A DNA stretch of 64,000 nucleotides, taken from positions 2,728,001-2,792,000 of the forward strand of contig NZ_CP096884.1 of NCBI RefSeq assembly GCF_023273855.1, given 5' to 3'. Both the position numbers and the translations under genes were made by a program. This document shows, one piece after another, positions 1 through 8,007 of the stretch (position 1 is the first letter of the stretch; every line of letters starts with the position of its first letter). Below the pieces are notes generated by a model. That model worked only from the letters and a program-made list of their open reading frames with translations. It did not search any database and was not told the DNA's origin. This DNA comes from Seonamhaeicola sp. ML3. Lineage in GTDB: Bacteria > Bacteroidota > Bacteroidia > Flavobacteriales > Flavobacteriaceae.

Positions 1-1624
1 AGGTTCTGTAAGAGTCAAAACCATTTAGGTCTTCAGTAATGGTCTCTCTTGTTGCAAAATCGTAAGTTTCTTTAATGGTGTTGAAAGTCCAAACTTCGTT
101 GTAATTGGTATTGGCGCTAACACTAAAATAATCGAATATCTTAAAGTTAGTCGTTAGTGGAATAGTATGTTGGAATCCGGCTCGAGCGTCATCAAACATT
201 TCCTTTTTAAAGAAAAGTGAATCTGTGGTTTGTATCCTGTTTTCACCTCTAACATTATATTGTAAATTAATATTTTGAATAATCCCTTTTTTTGATCCTG
301 TTTTAGAAGCTAAAGGATACATTCTACCAATACTACCCTGAAAGGTTGGTAAGGTCATGTTAATGGTCTCCGTATTTGTATTTTGGGAGTGAGACGCCGT
401 TAAACTAAAATTAATTTGAGGTTCTGTATTGAATGTTTTTGAATACGAAACAGAGGATGCTAAAGTATTTGTCAAGAAATTGCTTCCTGCATTAATTTGG
501 TTTAGCGAGTTCCTAAAATAGGTGCTACTACCAAGGTTAACAGAGGCCGTAAACCTGGAACTGGGGTTAGCTTTAGAATCTTGACTGTGCGACCATCTTA
601 TGTTATAAATTGTATTTCGTGAGTAATCGGGAAAACCTCTTTCACTATTAATTAAGTTCTCGTATCTAAATGCTAAATTTCCTCTAAAGCGATAACGTTT
701 CGCATAGGTGCTTTCTAGTCTTAAACCAAAACTTCCGTTTGTATAATAATCACCAAGAACAGCTAAATCCACATAATCGTTAATAGCAAAATAGTAGCCC
801 CCATTTTGAAGAAAGTATCCACGATCGTTTTGCTCACCAAACGTTGGAATGATAATACCCGAAGTGTGTTTTTCACTTTGCGGGAAAAAACTAAAAGGCA
901 TCCAAACTGGAGTAGGAACGTCATAAATAAACATTTGAGCCGGACCGGTAACTACCTTTTTGCCCGGAACAATTTTAGCGCGAGACAAAAGAATATAGTA
1001 ATCGGGGTCTTCTAGATCTTGAGCAGTAGTATATCGTGCTCCCTTAATAAAGTAAACCGAATCGTTTTCCTTTTTAGTAAGGCTGGCAATTACATTACCT
1101 TCACCTTGTTGGGTCACCGAATTATAAATTAAGGCCTTTTTGGTGTCTGTGTTAAATATAATGGAGTCTGGTTCAACAACATTGCTCCCTTGTGTGAAAA
1201 CAGGCTTTTGAGTGTAACCTTCAATAGAATCTTTTATTCCTTTGGCGTAAACTTTCTTTGTATTGTAATTAATAGTTATACTACCTGCTTTGATATTCAT
1301 ATCTCCGTATTCAATCGAAGCATTATTATAAAGGTATAATTTCTGTTTTTTATGATTAAACTTTGTGTAATCTGTAGCAGAATATTTAACAGTAAATTCT
1401 AAGAGTTCTTTGGGTTTTATACTGTCGTTAACCGTGGTATCCTGAATCTTCTCAGAATCTTCGACTTCACTTTTAAGGATTTTTTCGGTATCTGTTACCA
1501 AGGAGTCATTTTCAACTACACCGATAGGAGTTACATTTTTTTTAATGTCCTGACCATGGCACAACGTGTTAATAAACATTGTAAAACTTAGAGCAAAAAG
1601 TATTTTAAAGTTGTTTGTGTGCAA
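1..1624 (-). CDS. lptD: LPS-assembly protein LptD, N-terminal part (gene runs off the left edge)
   Basis: Outer-membrane protein that places lipopolysaccharide in the outer leaflet. About 541 codons are present; the C-terminal barrel strands lie outside the window. The minus-strand frame is open throughout. It gives a signal peptide (MHTNNFKILFALSF..., ending near CHGQ), an OstA-like beta region (strands such as LYLYNNASIEYGDMNI and KAGSITINY), the family-like segment VWMPFSFFPQSEKHTSG, then aromatic-rich barrel strands. The start is not an ATG: TTG at 1624 gives a good signal peptide, whereas the first ATG at 1579 would leave only about 10 residues before the cleavage site. A TAnnTTTG box at 1679-1672 lies just upstream and leaves no room for a longer protein. 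The gene diverges from the amidase gene at 1777. Family call is firm; the start is inferred. Confidence 0.88.
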   Translation of the reverse strand, partial: MHTNNFKILFALSFTMFINTLCHGQDIKKNVTPIGVVENDSLVTDTEKILKSEVEDSEKIQDTTVNDSIKPKELLEFTVKYSATDYTKFNHKKQKLYLYNNASIEYGDMNIKAGSITINYNTKKVYAKGIKDSIEGYTQKPVFTQGSNVVEPDSIIFNTDTKKALIYNSVTQQGEGNVIASLTKKENDSVYFIKGARYTTAQDLEDPDYYILLSRAKIVPGKKVVTGPAQMFIYDVPTPVWMPFSFFPQSEKHTSGIIIPTFGEQNDRGYFLQNGGYYFAINDYVDLAVLGDYYTNGSFGLRLESTYAKRYRFRGNLAFRYENLINSERGFPDYSRNTIYNIRWSHSQDSKANPSSRFTASVNLGSSTYFRNSLNQINAGSNFLTNTLASSVSYSKTFNTEPQINFSLTASHSQNTNTETINMTLPTFQGSIGRMYPLASKTGSKKGIIQNINLQYNVRGENRIQTTDSLFFKKEMFDDARAGFQHTIPLTTNFKIFDYFSVSANTNYNEVWTFNTIKETYDFATRETITEDLNGFDSYRT

Positions 1625-1671
1625 CGCTTTTGGTGTATTTTTGTAAAAGTATGGCTCGGTTTTTGAAATGC

Positions 1672-1679
1672 CAAAATTA
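1672..1679 (-). promoter_or_regulatory. Candidate -7 box (TAATTTTG) of lptD
   Basis: The minus strand reads TAATTTTG, matching the Bacteroidota -7 consensus TAnnTTTG, 48 nt upstream of the proposed TTG start of lptD. I see no clear TTG at the -33 position, so this is a single-element match. Confidence 0.4.
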
Positions 1680-1776
1680 CATATATTTTTTGTGTGAATG
1701 ATTTAAAACTTAAAAATAAATCTAAGCACAAAATAGTTGAGTAATAAACCGAGTTTTTTATCCGTTTATAATAGTT

Positions 1777-2898
1777 ATGCAAACGTATCTTCAGTCACTT
1801 TTCGTATCTTTTCTTATATCATTAACATTTTTTTTGGGTAATCCTATCTATGGACAATCGTCATCCAACGAATTTGTGATTATGATAGATCCAGGACATG
1901 GTGGAAAGGATTCTGGAACACCCGGTACGGGAAGATACAAGGCTACAGAAAAAGACATTGCTCTAGATGTATCTCTGGCACTTGGCAATATGATAAAGCA
2001 AAAACTATCTAATGTAAAAGTGGTTTACACTAGGAGTAACGATGTTTATCCTACGCTAAACGGACGAACTATCGTTGCCAATAAAAAAGATGTGGATTTG
2101 TTTATTTCTGTACACTGTAACGCACAGCCCGGGAAAAAGGGAACCGCCTATGGTTCTGAAACCTATGTACTGGGTACAACAAAAAACAAACAAAATCTAG
2201 AAGTAGCAAAGCGAGAGAACAGTGTAATTGCCCTAGAAGACAACAAAGAGGTATACAAGAATTTTAATCCTAATTCACCAGAGTCTGTGTTAGGGCTTAT
2301 GATAGCCCAAGAGCAATACTTAGACCATAGTATTAAATTAGCTCGGTACATTGAAGATGAATTTCAAATTACTGCAAAGCGCAGAAGTAGGGGTGTTAAA
2401 CAAAATATATTTTATGTTTTGGCATACACCTACATGCCCAGTGTACTAGTAGAATTAGGGTTCTTAACTCATAAAAAAGAAGAAGATTTCCTAAACTCAA
2501 AACGTGGCAAGGCGCTAATGACCAAGTCATTATTTAATGCTGTTGAAAAGTATTTAAAGTATCTAAATGTAGGTACTGAGACAGAAGTGTTTATAGATAA
2601 TACGCCCAAACCTAAAACAACATCTAGTGATATTGAATTTAAGGTACAGATAGCCGCTAGTTCTAAGGCCTTGGAAACAAAGCCTTATAACTTTAAAGGC
2701 CTGAATAATATTACTCGTATTAAAGAAGGGAGTTTATATAAATACTTCTACGGCAGTACTTCAGATTACAGTACCACAAAACAATTAGAAGCAGATGCTA
2801 GAAAACAAGGTTACACATCGAGCTTTGTTGTTGCTTTTAAAAATGGCAAGAAGATTACTTTAGAAGAAGCCTTAAAAACAATATCCAAAATCAATTAA
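1777..2898 (+). CDS. N-acetylmuramoyl-L-alanine amidase with SPOR-like C-terminus
   Basis: Zinc amidase (Amidase_3) that cuts the bond between N-acetylmuramic acid and L-alanine in peptidoglycan, acting in the periplasm during cell separation. 373 residues: signal peptide 1-27 (ending PIYGQ), then the catalytic domain at about 33-270. Expected zinc ligands are visible: His41 in DPGHGG, Glu58 in KATEKD, His113 in FISVHCNA; the catalytic Glu lies in VLVELGFL. The last ~85 residues (from EFKVQIAAS) look like a SPOR domain, which in other proteins binds denuded glycan at the septum. ATG at 1777 gives a full signal peptide. The MCE-domain gene follows 140 bp downstream in the same direction. No further domain is evident between catalytic and C-terminal parts. 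Confidence 0.9.
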   Translation: MQTYLQSLFVSFLISLTFFLGNPIYGQSSSNEFVIMIDPGHGGKDSGTPGTGRYKATEKDIALDVSLALGNMIKQKLSNVKVVYTRSNDVYPTLNGRTIVANKKDVDLFISVHCNAQPGKKGTAYGSETYVLGTTKNKQNLEVAKRENSVIALEDNKEVYKNFNPNSPESVLGLMIAQEQYLDHSIKLARYIEDEFQITAKRRSRGVKQNIFYVLAYTYMPSVLVELGFLTHKKEEDFLNSKRGKALMTKSLFNAVEKYLKYLNVGTETEVFIDNTPKPKTTSSDIEFKVQIAASSKALETKPYNFKGLNNITRIKEGSLYKYFYGSTSDYSTTKQLEADARKQGYTSSFVVAFKNGKKITLEEALKTISKIN

Positions 2899-3038
2899 TC
2901 AGATTTCGTATTAATTTATTTAAATTTGTTTAAAACAAGTTTATGTTGAAGTCATCACAGAACATGTTTGATGAATAACAAATTGGATTTGAGACACGGT
3001 TTTCAATTCGCCCAAATTATAAAATAGACCAAGAGTAA

Positions 3039-3980
3039 ATGAAAATATCGAAAGAAGTTAAAACGGCTTTGTTAGTCATATCAGGAATTATATTGCTAAT
3101 TTTTGGGTTTAACTATTTAAAAGGCCAAAACCTACTAGATTCTTCCCGTACTTTTTACACTGAATACAACAATGTGGAAGGCTTAACGCCCTCAATGCCG
3201 GTAACTATCAATGGTTTGTCTGTTGGTAAAGTATCAAAGATTACTTTTAAAGATGATGGTTCTGCCAAACTTAAAGTAGAACTTCTAATTGATAATGATT
3301 TTGAGTTCTCAATAAATAGTAAGGCTGAACTTTACGAAACAGGATTAATTGGAGGAAAGGCAGTTGCTATTATTCCAGCTTTTGATGGGGAAAAAAATGC
3401 TAAAAGTGGAGACACACTAACAGGAACGGTAAAAGCAAGTTTAACCGAGTTGATAAATCAAAAACTGAACCCACTTTTTGAGAAACTTGAAAATGTTTTA
3501 GGAAGTACAAAGAAGTCCCTAGTCAACTTAAACGACGTATTTGACGAACCTACAAAAGAAAAGCTTAAAAGTAGTGTTTCAGAGTTGAATGAAACTATTT
3601 CCAAATTCAAAACTACCGCTATTAACCTAAATTCTTTATTGGGTGACAACGATAGTAAATTGAATAAATCTTTATCTCATGTTGAACATCTTTCTAGTAA
3701 TTTTTCAAAAGTGTCAGATTCAATAGCAAATACCAATATTGGACAAACCATAAGAAATCTAGAATCTACCTTAGCGCAGTTTAATGGATTATTATCCGAT
3801 ATGGAGAACGGTAAAGGCTCTATGGGTAAATTGTTAAAGGAAGACGGACTTTACAATAATCTTGAAGGCGCAACAGGTGAACTGGAAGCATTGTTAGAAG
3901 ATATAAAACTCCACCCTAAACGCTACTTTAGAATACTATCTAAAAAGGAGATTCCATACTCCAAAGACGAAAATAATTAA
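3039..3980 (+). CDS. MlaD-family MCE-domain protein (lipid transport)
   Basis: Periplasmic, inner-membrane-anchored subunit of an MCE-type lipid transporter, which in the Mla system moves phospholipids between the membranes. 313 residues: one N-terminal membrane helix (about 10-25), an MCE domain (about 35-115, with the pattern VEGLTPSMPVTINGLSVGKV), then a long helical, coiled-coil-like tail (about 125-290). The permease and ATPase partners (MlaE/MlaF) are not next to it, so they must be encoded elsewhere if the system is complete. The stop is followed one base later by the ATG of the Fe-S protein gene, so the two are probably co-transcribed. Family membership is clear; the lipid substrate is unknown. 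Confidence 0.87.
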   Translation: MKISKEVKTALLVISGIILLIFGFNYLKGQNLLDSSRTFYTEYNNVEGLTPSMPVTINGLSVGKVSKITFKDDGSAKLKVELLIDNDFEFSINSKAELYETGLIGGKAVAIIPAFDGEKNAKSGDTLTGTVKASLTELINQKLNPLFEKLENVLGSTKKSLVNLNDVFDEPTKEKLKSSVSELNETISKFKTTAINLNSLLGDNDSKLNKSLSHVEHLSSNFSKVSDSIANTNIGQTIRNLESTLAQFNGLLSDMENGKGSMGKLLKEDGLYNNLEGATGELEALLEDIKLHPKRYFRILSKKEIPYSKDENN

Positions 3981-3981
3981 T

Positions 3982-5295
3982 ATGCAGTATTTGCCAAATA
4001 TACTTTTTGCAATCCTATTGATTCTTGGGATAGGATATTTTGTAAAAAACGTAAAAAAACTTATCAGAAATATCAAGCTGGGGCAAGATGTCGATGTAAG
4101 CGATAATAAAAAAGAACGTTTTAAAAATATGGCCATGATTGCCTTAGGGCAAAGTAAAATGGTTCGTAGGCCTATATCCGGCATACTTCACGTTGTAGTA
4201 TATATTGGTTTTATCATCATAAATATTGAAGTCCTAGAGATTATCATAGATGGTATTTTCGGTACCCATCGCATAGGTTTAAAGGTGCTTCCTGAAGAAT
4301 TATATGGCTTTTTGATTGGTACTTTCGAGATATTGGCTTGTCTGGTTTTGGTTGCAGTAATCATCTTTTGGATGAGAAGGAACGTTATTAAACTACAGCG
4401 TTTTTTGAAGAGTGAAATGAAAGGATGGCCAAAAAACGATGGTAATATTATCCTATATTTTGAAGTCGTTTTAATGACTTTATTTTTAGTAATGAATGCC
4501 ACCGATACATCGTTTCAAAGTATGGGTAGTGGTAACGTCGTTAGCCAATTTATAGCACCATGGTTTTCTGGTTTACCGGAAACCACGTTGCATTTTATAG
4601 AACGCGGCGCTTGGTGGTTACACATTATTGGGATTTTAGTTTTTTTGAATTATCTGTATTTCTCGAAACACCTACATATTCTGTTGGCATTTCCAAATAC
4701 CTATTATGGTAGTTTAAAACCTAAGGGGCAATTCAACAATTTAGAATCGGTTACCAAAGAAGTTAAGCTTATGATGGATCCCAATGCAGATCCTTTCGCA
4801 ACACCAGCAGCAGATACAGAAGAGGAAGAACCCGCGAAATTTGGAGCAAGCGATGTTCAGGATTTAAATTGGGTACAATTGTTAAGCGCCTATACCTGTA
4901 CGGAGTGTGGAAGATGTACTTCGGCCTGTCCAGCGAATTTAACAGGAAAGAAGCTTTCCCCTAGAAAGATTATGATGGATACCAGAGACAGGTTAGAAGA
5001 GGTTGGGAAAAATATAGATGCCAATAATGGCGTCTTTAAAGATGATGCCAAGCAGTTGCTGGGAGATTACATAACAAACGAAGAGCTTTGGGCGTGTACC
5101 ACTTGTAATGCATGTGTAGAGGAATGTCCGGTAAGTATTAATCCGTTGTCTATTATATTAGACATGCGTCGTTATTTGGTTATGGAACAAAGTGCTGCTC
5201 CAACCGAATTGAACAATATGATGAGCAATATTGAAAATAATGGAGCGCCATGGCCATACAATCAAATGGATCGTCTAAACTGGAAAGATGAATAA
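3982..5295 (+). CDS. Membrane-bound 4Fe-4S oxidoreductase subunit (HdrD/GlpC-like N-half)
   Basis: Membrane electron-transfer protein of 437 residues. The first ~235 residues contain about five hydrophobic helices (near 2-18, 60-82, 100-124, 150-170 and 210-232), resembling a NarI/HdrE-like membrane module. The rest carries two 4Fe-4S motifs: Cys306-309-312-316 (CTECGRCTSACP) and Cys372-375-378-382 (CTTCNACVEECP). The next gene, 21 bp downstream, supplies the CCG domains that in HdrD-type proteins follow the ferredoxin domain, so the two probably form one enzyme. It likely passes electrons between a soluble flavoprotein and the quinone pool. The donor cannot be read from the sequence. Confidence 0.85.
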   Translation: MQYLPNILFAILLILGIGYFVKNVKKLIRNIKLGQDVDVSDNKKERFKNMAMIALGQSKMVRRPISGILHVVVYIGFIIINIEVLEIIIDGIFGTHRIGLKVLPEELYGFLIGTFEILACLVLVAVIIFWMRRNVIKLQRFLKSEMKGWPKNDGNIILYFEVVLMTLFLVMNATDTSFQSMGSGNVVSQFIAPWFSGLPETTLHFIERGAWWLHIIGILVFLNYLYFSKHLHILLAFPNTYYGSLKPKGQFNNLESVTKEVKLMMDPNADPFATPAADTEEEEPAKFGASDVQDLNWVQLLSAYTCTECGRCTSACPANLTGKKLSPRKIMMDTRDRLEEVGKNIDANNGVFKDDAKQLLGDYITNEELWACTTCNACVEECPVSINPLSIILDMRRYLVMEQSAAPTELNNMMSNIENNGAPWPYNQMDRLNWKDE

Positions 5296-5316
5296 TTCAA
5301 AATAAACCTAACTAAG

Positions 5317-6108
5317 ATGAGTGAAGAACTAAAAGTGCCAACAATAGCAGATTTTATGGCAGAAGGCAAACAGCCAGAGGTTTTGTTTTGGGTTGGTTCT
5401 GCTGGAAGTTTCGATGACAGAGCAAAAAAAATAACCAAGGCTTTTGTAAAGATTTTAAATAAGGCCAATGTTGATTTTGCTGTTCTTGGAACTGAAGAAA
5501 CCTGTACTGGAGATGTTGCTAAAAGAGCAGGAAACGAGTTTTTGTTCCAGATGCAAGCTATGATGAACATCGAGGTTCTTAATGCTTATGAGATTAAGAA
5601 AATAGTAACTTGTGACCCGCACTCTTTTAACTGTATAAAAAATGAATACCCAAGTTTAGGTGGTAATTACCAGGTATACCATCATACTCAGTTTATTCAA
5701 GAACTTATTCAATCTGGACGTTTAAATGTTTCGGGAGACTTATACAAAGGGAAACGTATCACATTCCATGACCCTTGTTATCTCGGGCGTGCAAATGAAG
5801 AATACGATGCGCCAAGAACCGTGCTTCAATCTACAAGTGCCAATCTTGTAGAAATGAAAAGAAGTAAGCGTAACGGTTTATGTTGTGGTGCTGGAGGTGC
5901 GCAAATGTTTAAAGAACCAGAGAAAGGCGATAAGGATATCAATATTTTACGCACCGAGGATGCTATTGAAACCAAGCCAAATATTATCGCTACAGGTTGC
6001 CCTTATTGCAATACGATGATGACCGATGGTGTTAAAGCTAAAGAAAAACAATCTGAGATTTCAGTTTTAGATATAGCCGAATTGATTGCTAATTCAGAAA
6101 ATTTATAA
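5317..6108 (+). CDS. CCG-domain (Fe-S)-binding protein, HdrB/HdrD C-half-like
   Basis: Soluble partner of the preceding membrane Fe-S protein. 263 residues with two cysteine-rich CCG-type modules: the first is degenerate (CDPHSFNCIKNEYP, with HHTQFI following); the second is complete (TFHDPCYLGR, LCCGAGGAQMFKE, TGCPYCNTMM). In heterodisulfide reductase and the lactate/glycolate oxidase relatives such modules hold a non-cubane cluster or bind the oxidoreductase partner. The organisation (TM/ferredoxin protein followed at once by CCG protein) is a split version of single-chain HdrD or GlpC-like proteins. Substrate not assignable. Confidence 0.83.
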   Translation: MSEELKVPTIADFMAEGKQPEVLFWVGSAGSFDDRAKKITKAFVKILNKANVDFAVLGTEETCTGDVAKRAGNEFLFQMQAMMNIEVLNAYEIKKIVTCDPHSFNCIKNEYPSLGGNYQVYHHTQFIQELIQSGRLNVSGDLYKGKRITFHDPCYLGRANEEYDAPRTVLQSTSANLVEMKRSKRNGLCCGAGGAQMFKEPEKGDKDINILRTEDAIETKPNIIATGCPYCNTMMTDGVKAKEKQSEISVLDIAELIANSENL

Positions 6109-6123
6109 ATCGTAGCTAAAACA

Positions 6124-6609
6124 ATGTTAGTAGATTTTAAAACATTACCCGAAGAATCAAGGGTTTGGATTTACCAAGCCAATCGTTCGTTTACCGAACA
6201 AGAAATTTCAGAGATAGAGTCTAAATTGGATACATTTATTGAAAACTGGACAGCCCATGGCAGTGATTTGCATTCGGGTTACCAGATTAAGTACAAAAGG
6301 TTTATCATCATTGGTTTAAACCAAGATTTAAATGCGGCTACTGGATGTTCTATTGATGCATCTGTTCACTTCATTCAGCAATTAGAAAAAGCCTATAATG
6401 TAGACTTAATGGATAAAATGAATGTATCTTATAAACAAGGTGAATACATCGCTTATAAGTCTTTGTCAGACTTCAAAAAAATGGCAAAAGACAGAGCGGT
6501 ATCAAAGAATACGATAGTTTTTAACAACTTGGTGACCAATATTGCAGAGTTCAATGATAACTGGGAAATTCCAGCAAGCGAGAGCTGGCATAATAGATTC
6601 TTAAATTAA
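6124..6609 (+). CDS. Conserved protein of unknown function
   Basis: 161 residues, no signal peptide and no membrane helix; begins MLVDFKTLPEESRVWIYQANR. It lies 15 bp after the CCG-domain gene and appears to be the third gene of that operon. From memory, relatives in flavobacteria are sometimes labelled ABC transporter ATPase, but I see no Walker A, signature or Walker B motif, and the protein is too short for an ATPase domain. The segment around 75-90 (LNAATGCSIDASVHFIQQLE) contains the most conserved-looking residues, including a cysteine. Function unknown; a link to the upstream redox pair is suggested only by position. Confidence 0.75.
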   Translation: MLVDFKTLPEESRVWIYQANRSFTEQEISEIESKLDTFIENWTAHGSDLHSGYQIKYKRFIIIGLNQDLNAATGCSIDASVHFIQQLEKAYNVDLMDKMNVSYKQGEYIAYKSLSDFKKMAKDRAVSKNTIVFNNLVTNIAEFNDNWEIPASESWHNRFLN

Positions 6610-6680
6610 TATTCACACGATTATCTTTCATATTCCAAATAGATTAATCATTTTTACAGCTTTTAAAAATCAACCTAAAA

Positions 6681-7904
6681 ATGGCTAAAGAAATTTTCTT
6701 ATTAAATATTTCGGGACAAGATAAACCTGGTTTAACCTCTGCGCTTACTGGAGTTTTATCAGAATATGGCGCCAAAGTGTTAGACATCGGTCAAGCTAAC
6801 ATCCATGATACCTTGTCTTTGGGAATGATGTTTGAAATTGAGTCTGGTAAGAAATCTGCAGCTGTGCTAAAGGACTTGTTGTTCAAGGCTTATGAATTGG
6901 GAATATCAGCCAAGTTTACGCCGATTTCTTTAACGGATTATGAGGATTGGGTGAATCTACAAGGAAAAGACCGCTACATAGTTACGTTATTAGGTGAAAA
7001 GCTTGCTGCCGAACAAATTTCTGAAGTCACAAAAATCATTTCAGATAAAAATTTAAATATAGATTCTATAAAACGCCTTACGGGACGTTTGTCTCTAGTT
7101 AAAAAAGAAGAATACCCAAGAGCTTCTATTCAATTATCTATTCGTGGAAAAATAGATAATAAAGCAGATATGACGGCCAAGTTTATGCAAATCTCACAAG
7201 AATTGGATGTCGATATAGCGTTCCAAGAAGACAATATTTATAGAAGAAACAGACGTTTGGTTTGTTTTGATATGGATTCTACGTTAATCCAAACCGAGGT
7301 TATCGATGAATTGGCAGAACTAGCTGGAGTTGGTGAACAAGTAAAAGCCATTACAGAATCGGCCATGCAAGGTGAAATAGACTTTAACGAGAGTTTTAAA
7401 AAACGAATGAAACTCCTAGAAGGTTTAAGTGAAGAAGTATTGCAAAATGTAGCTGTTAATTTGCCAATAACAAAAGGTGCTAGAAGGCTTATTGATACCC
7501 TAAAAAGCTATGGTTTTAAAACGGCTATTTTATCTGGAGGGTTTACTTATTTTGGCCATTATTTACAGAAAGAACTTGGTATCGATTATGTGTACGCCAA
7601 TCAGTTAGAAATTAAAGATGGCGCTTTAACCGGAAACTATTTAGGTGAAATTGTAAATGGTGAGAAAAAAGCAGAATATTTAAGGGAGATTGCTCAAAAA
7701 GAGGGTATAGATATCGGACAAACTATAGCTGTAGGTGATGGTGCTAACGATTTGCCGATGCTCAATCTAGCTGGTCTAGGTATCGCGTTTCATGCGAAGC
7801 CTAAAGTAAAAGATAGTGCTCAAAGTTCTATTTCTAGTATTGGCTTAGATGGTGTGTTGTATTTACTTGGATACCACGACAGACATATCGATTTATTGGA
7901 ATAG
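6681..7904 (+). CDS. serB: Phosphoserine phosphatase with N-terminal ACT domains
   Basis: Last step of serine synthesis: hydrolysis of O-phospho-L-serine to L-serine in the cytoplasm. 407 residues. N-terminal ACT-type regulatory region (about 5-185, opening with NISGQDKPGLTSALTGVL) is followed by a HAD phosphatase domain (about 195-395). The HAD motifs are visible: nucleophile motif DMDSTLIQTE near residue 197, ILSGGFTYF (motif II), and GDGANDLPML (motif IV). Length suits the ACT-bearing SerB type. It starts 71 bp after the previous gene and so may have its own promoter. Well supported. Confidence 0.93.
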   Translation: MAKEIFLLNISGQDKPGLTSALTGVLSEYGAKVLDIGQANIHDTLSLGMMFEIESGKKSAAVLKDLLFKAYELGISAKFTPISLTDYEDWVNLQGKDRYIVTLLGEKLAAEQISEVTKIISDKNLNIDSIKRLTGRLSLVKKEEYPRASIQLSIRGKIDNKADMTAKFMQISQELDVDIAFQEDNIYRRNRRLVCFDMDSTLIQTEVIDELAELAGVGEQVKAITESAMQGEIDFNESFKKRMKLLEGLSEEVLQNVAVNLPITKGARRLIDTLKSYGFKTAILSGGFTYFGHYLQKELGIDYVYANQLEIKDGALTGNYLGEIVNGEKKAEYLREIAQKEGIDIGQTIAVGDGANDLPMLNLAGLGIAFHAKPKVKDSAQSSISSIGLDGVLYLLGYHDRHIDLLE

Positions 7905-8007
7905 TTTTAGTTGATTTCTTCTTTATAAAACTATCTTAAAGTCTTTTTTTCTTGTTAGCAAATGTAGTATTTTGGCATGATTATTAGTGTTGATAGGTTA
8001 TATCAAT

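Noticed and set aside
1588-1782. Short minus-strand frame across the lptD-amidase gap
   Set aside because: It reads the lptD leader in a different frame; the LptD frame itself gives a signal peptide and continues into a clear LptD.
6124-6609. ABC transporter ATPase
   Set aside because: No Walker A, Walker B or signature motif, and 161 residues is too short.
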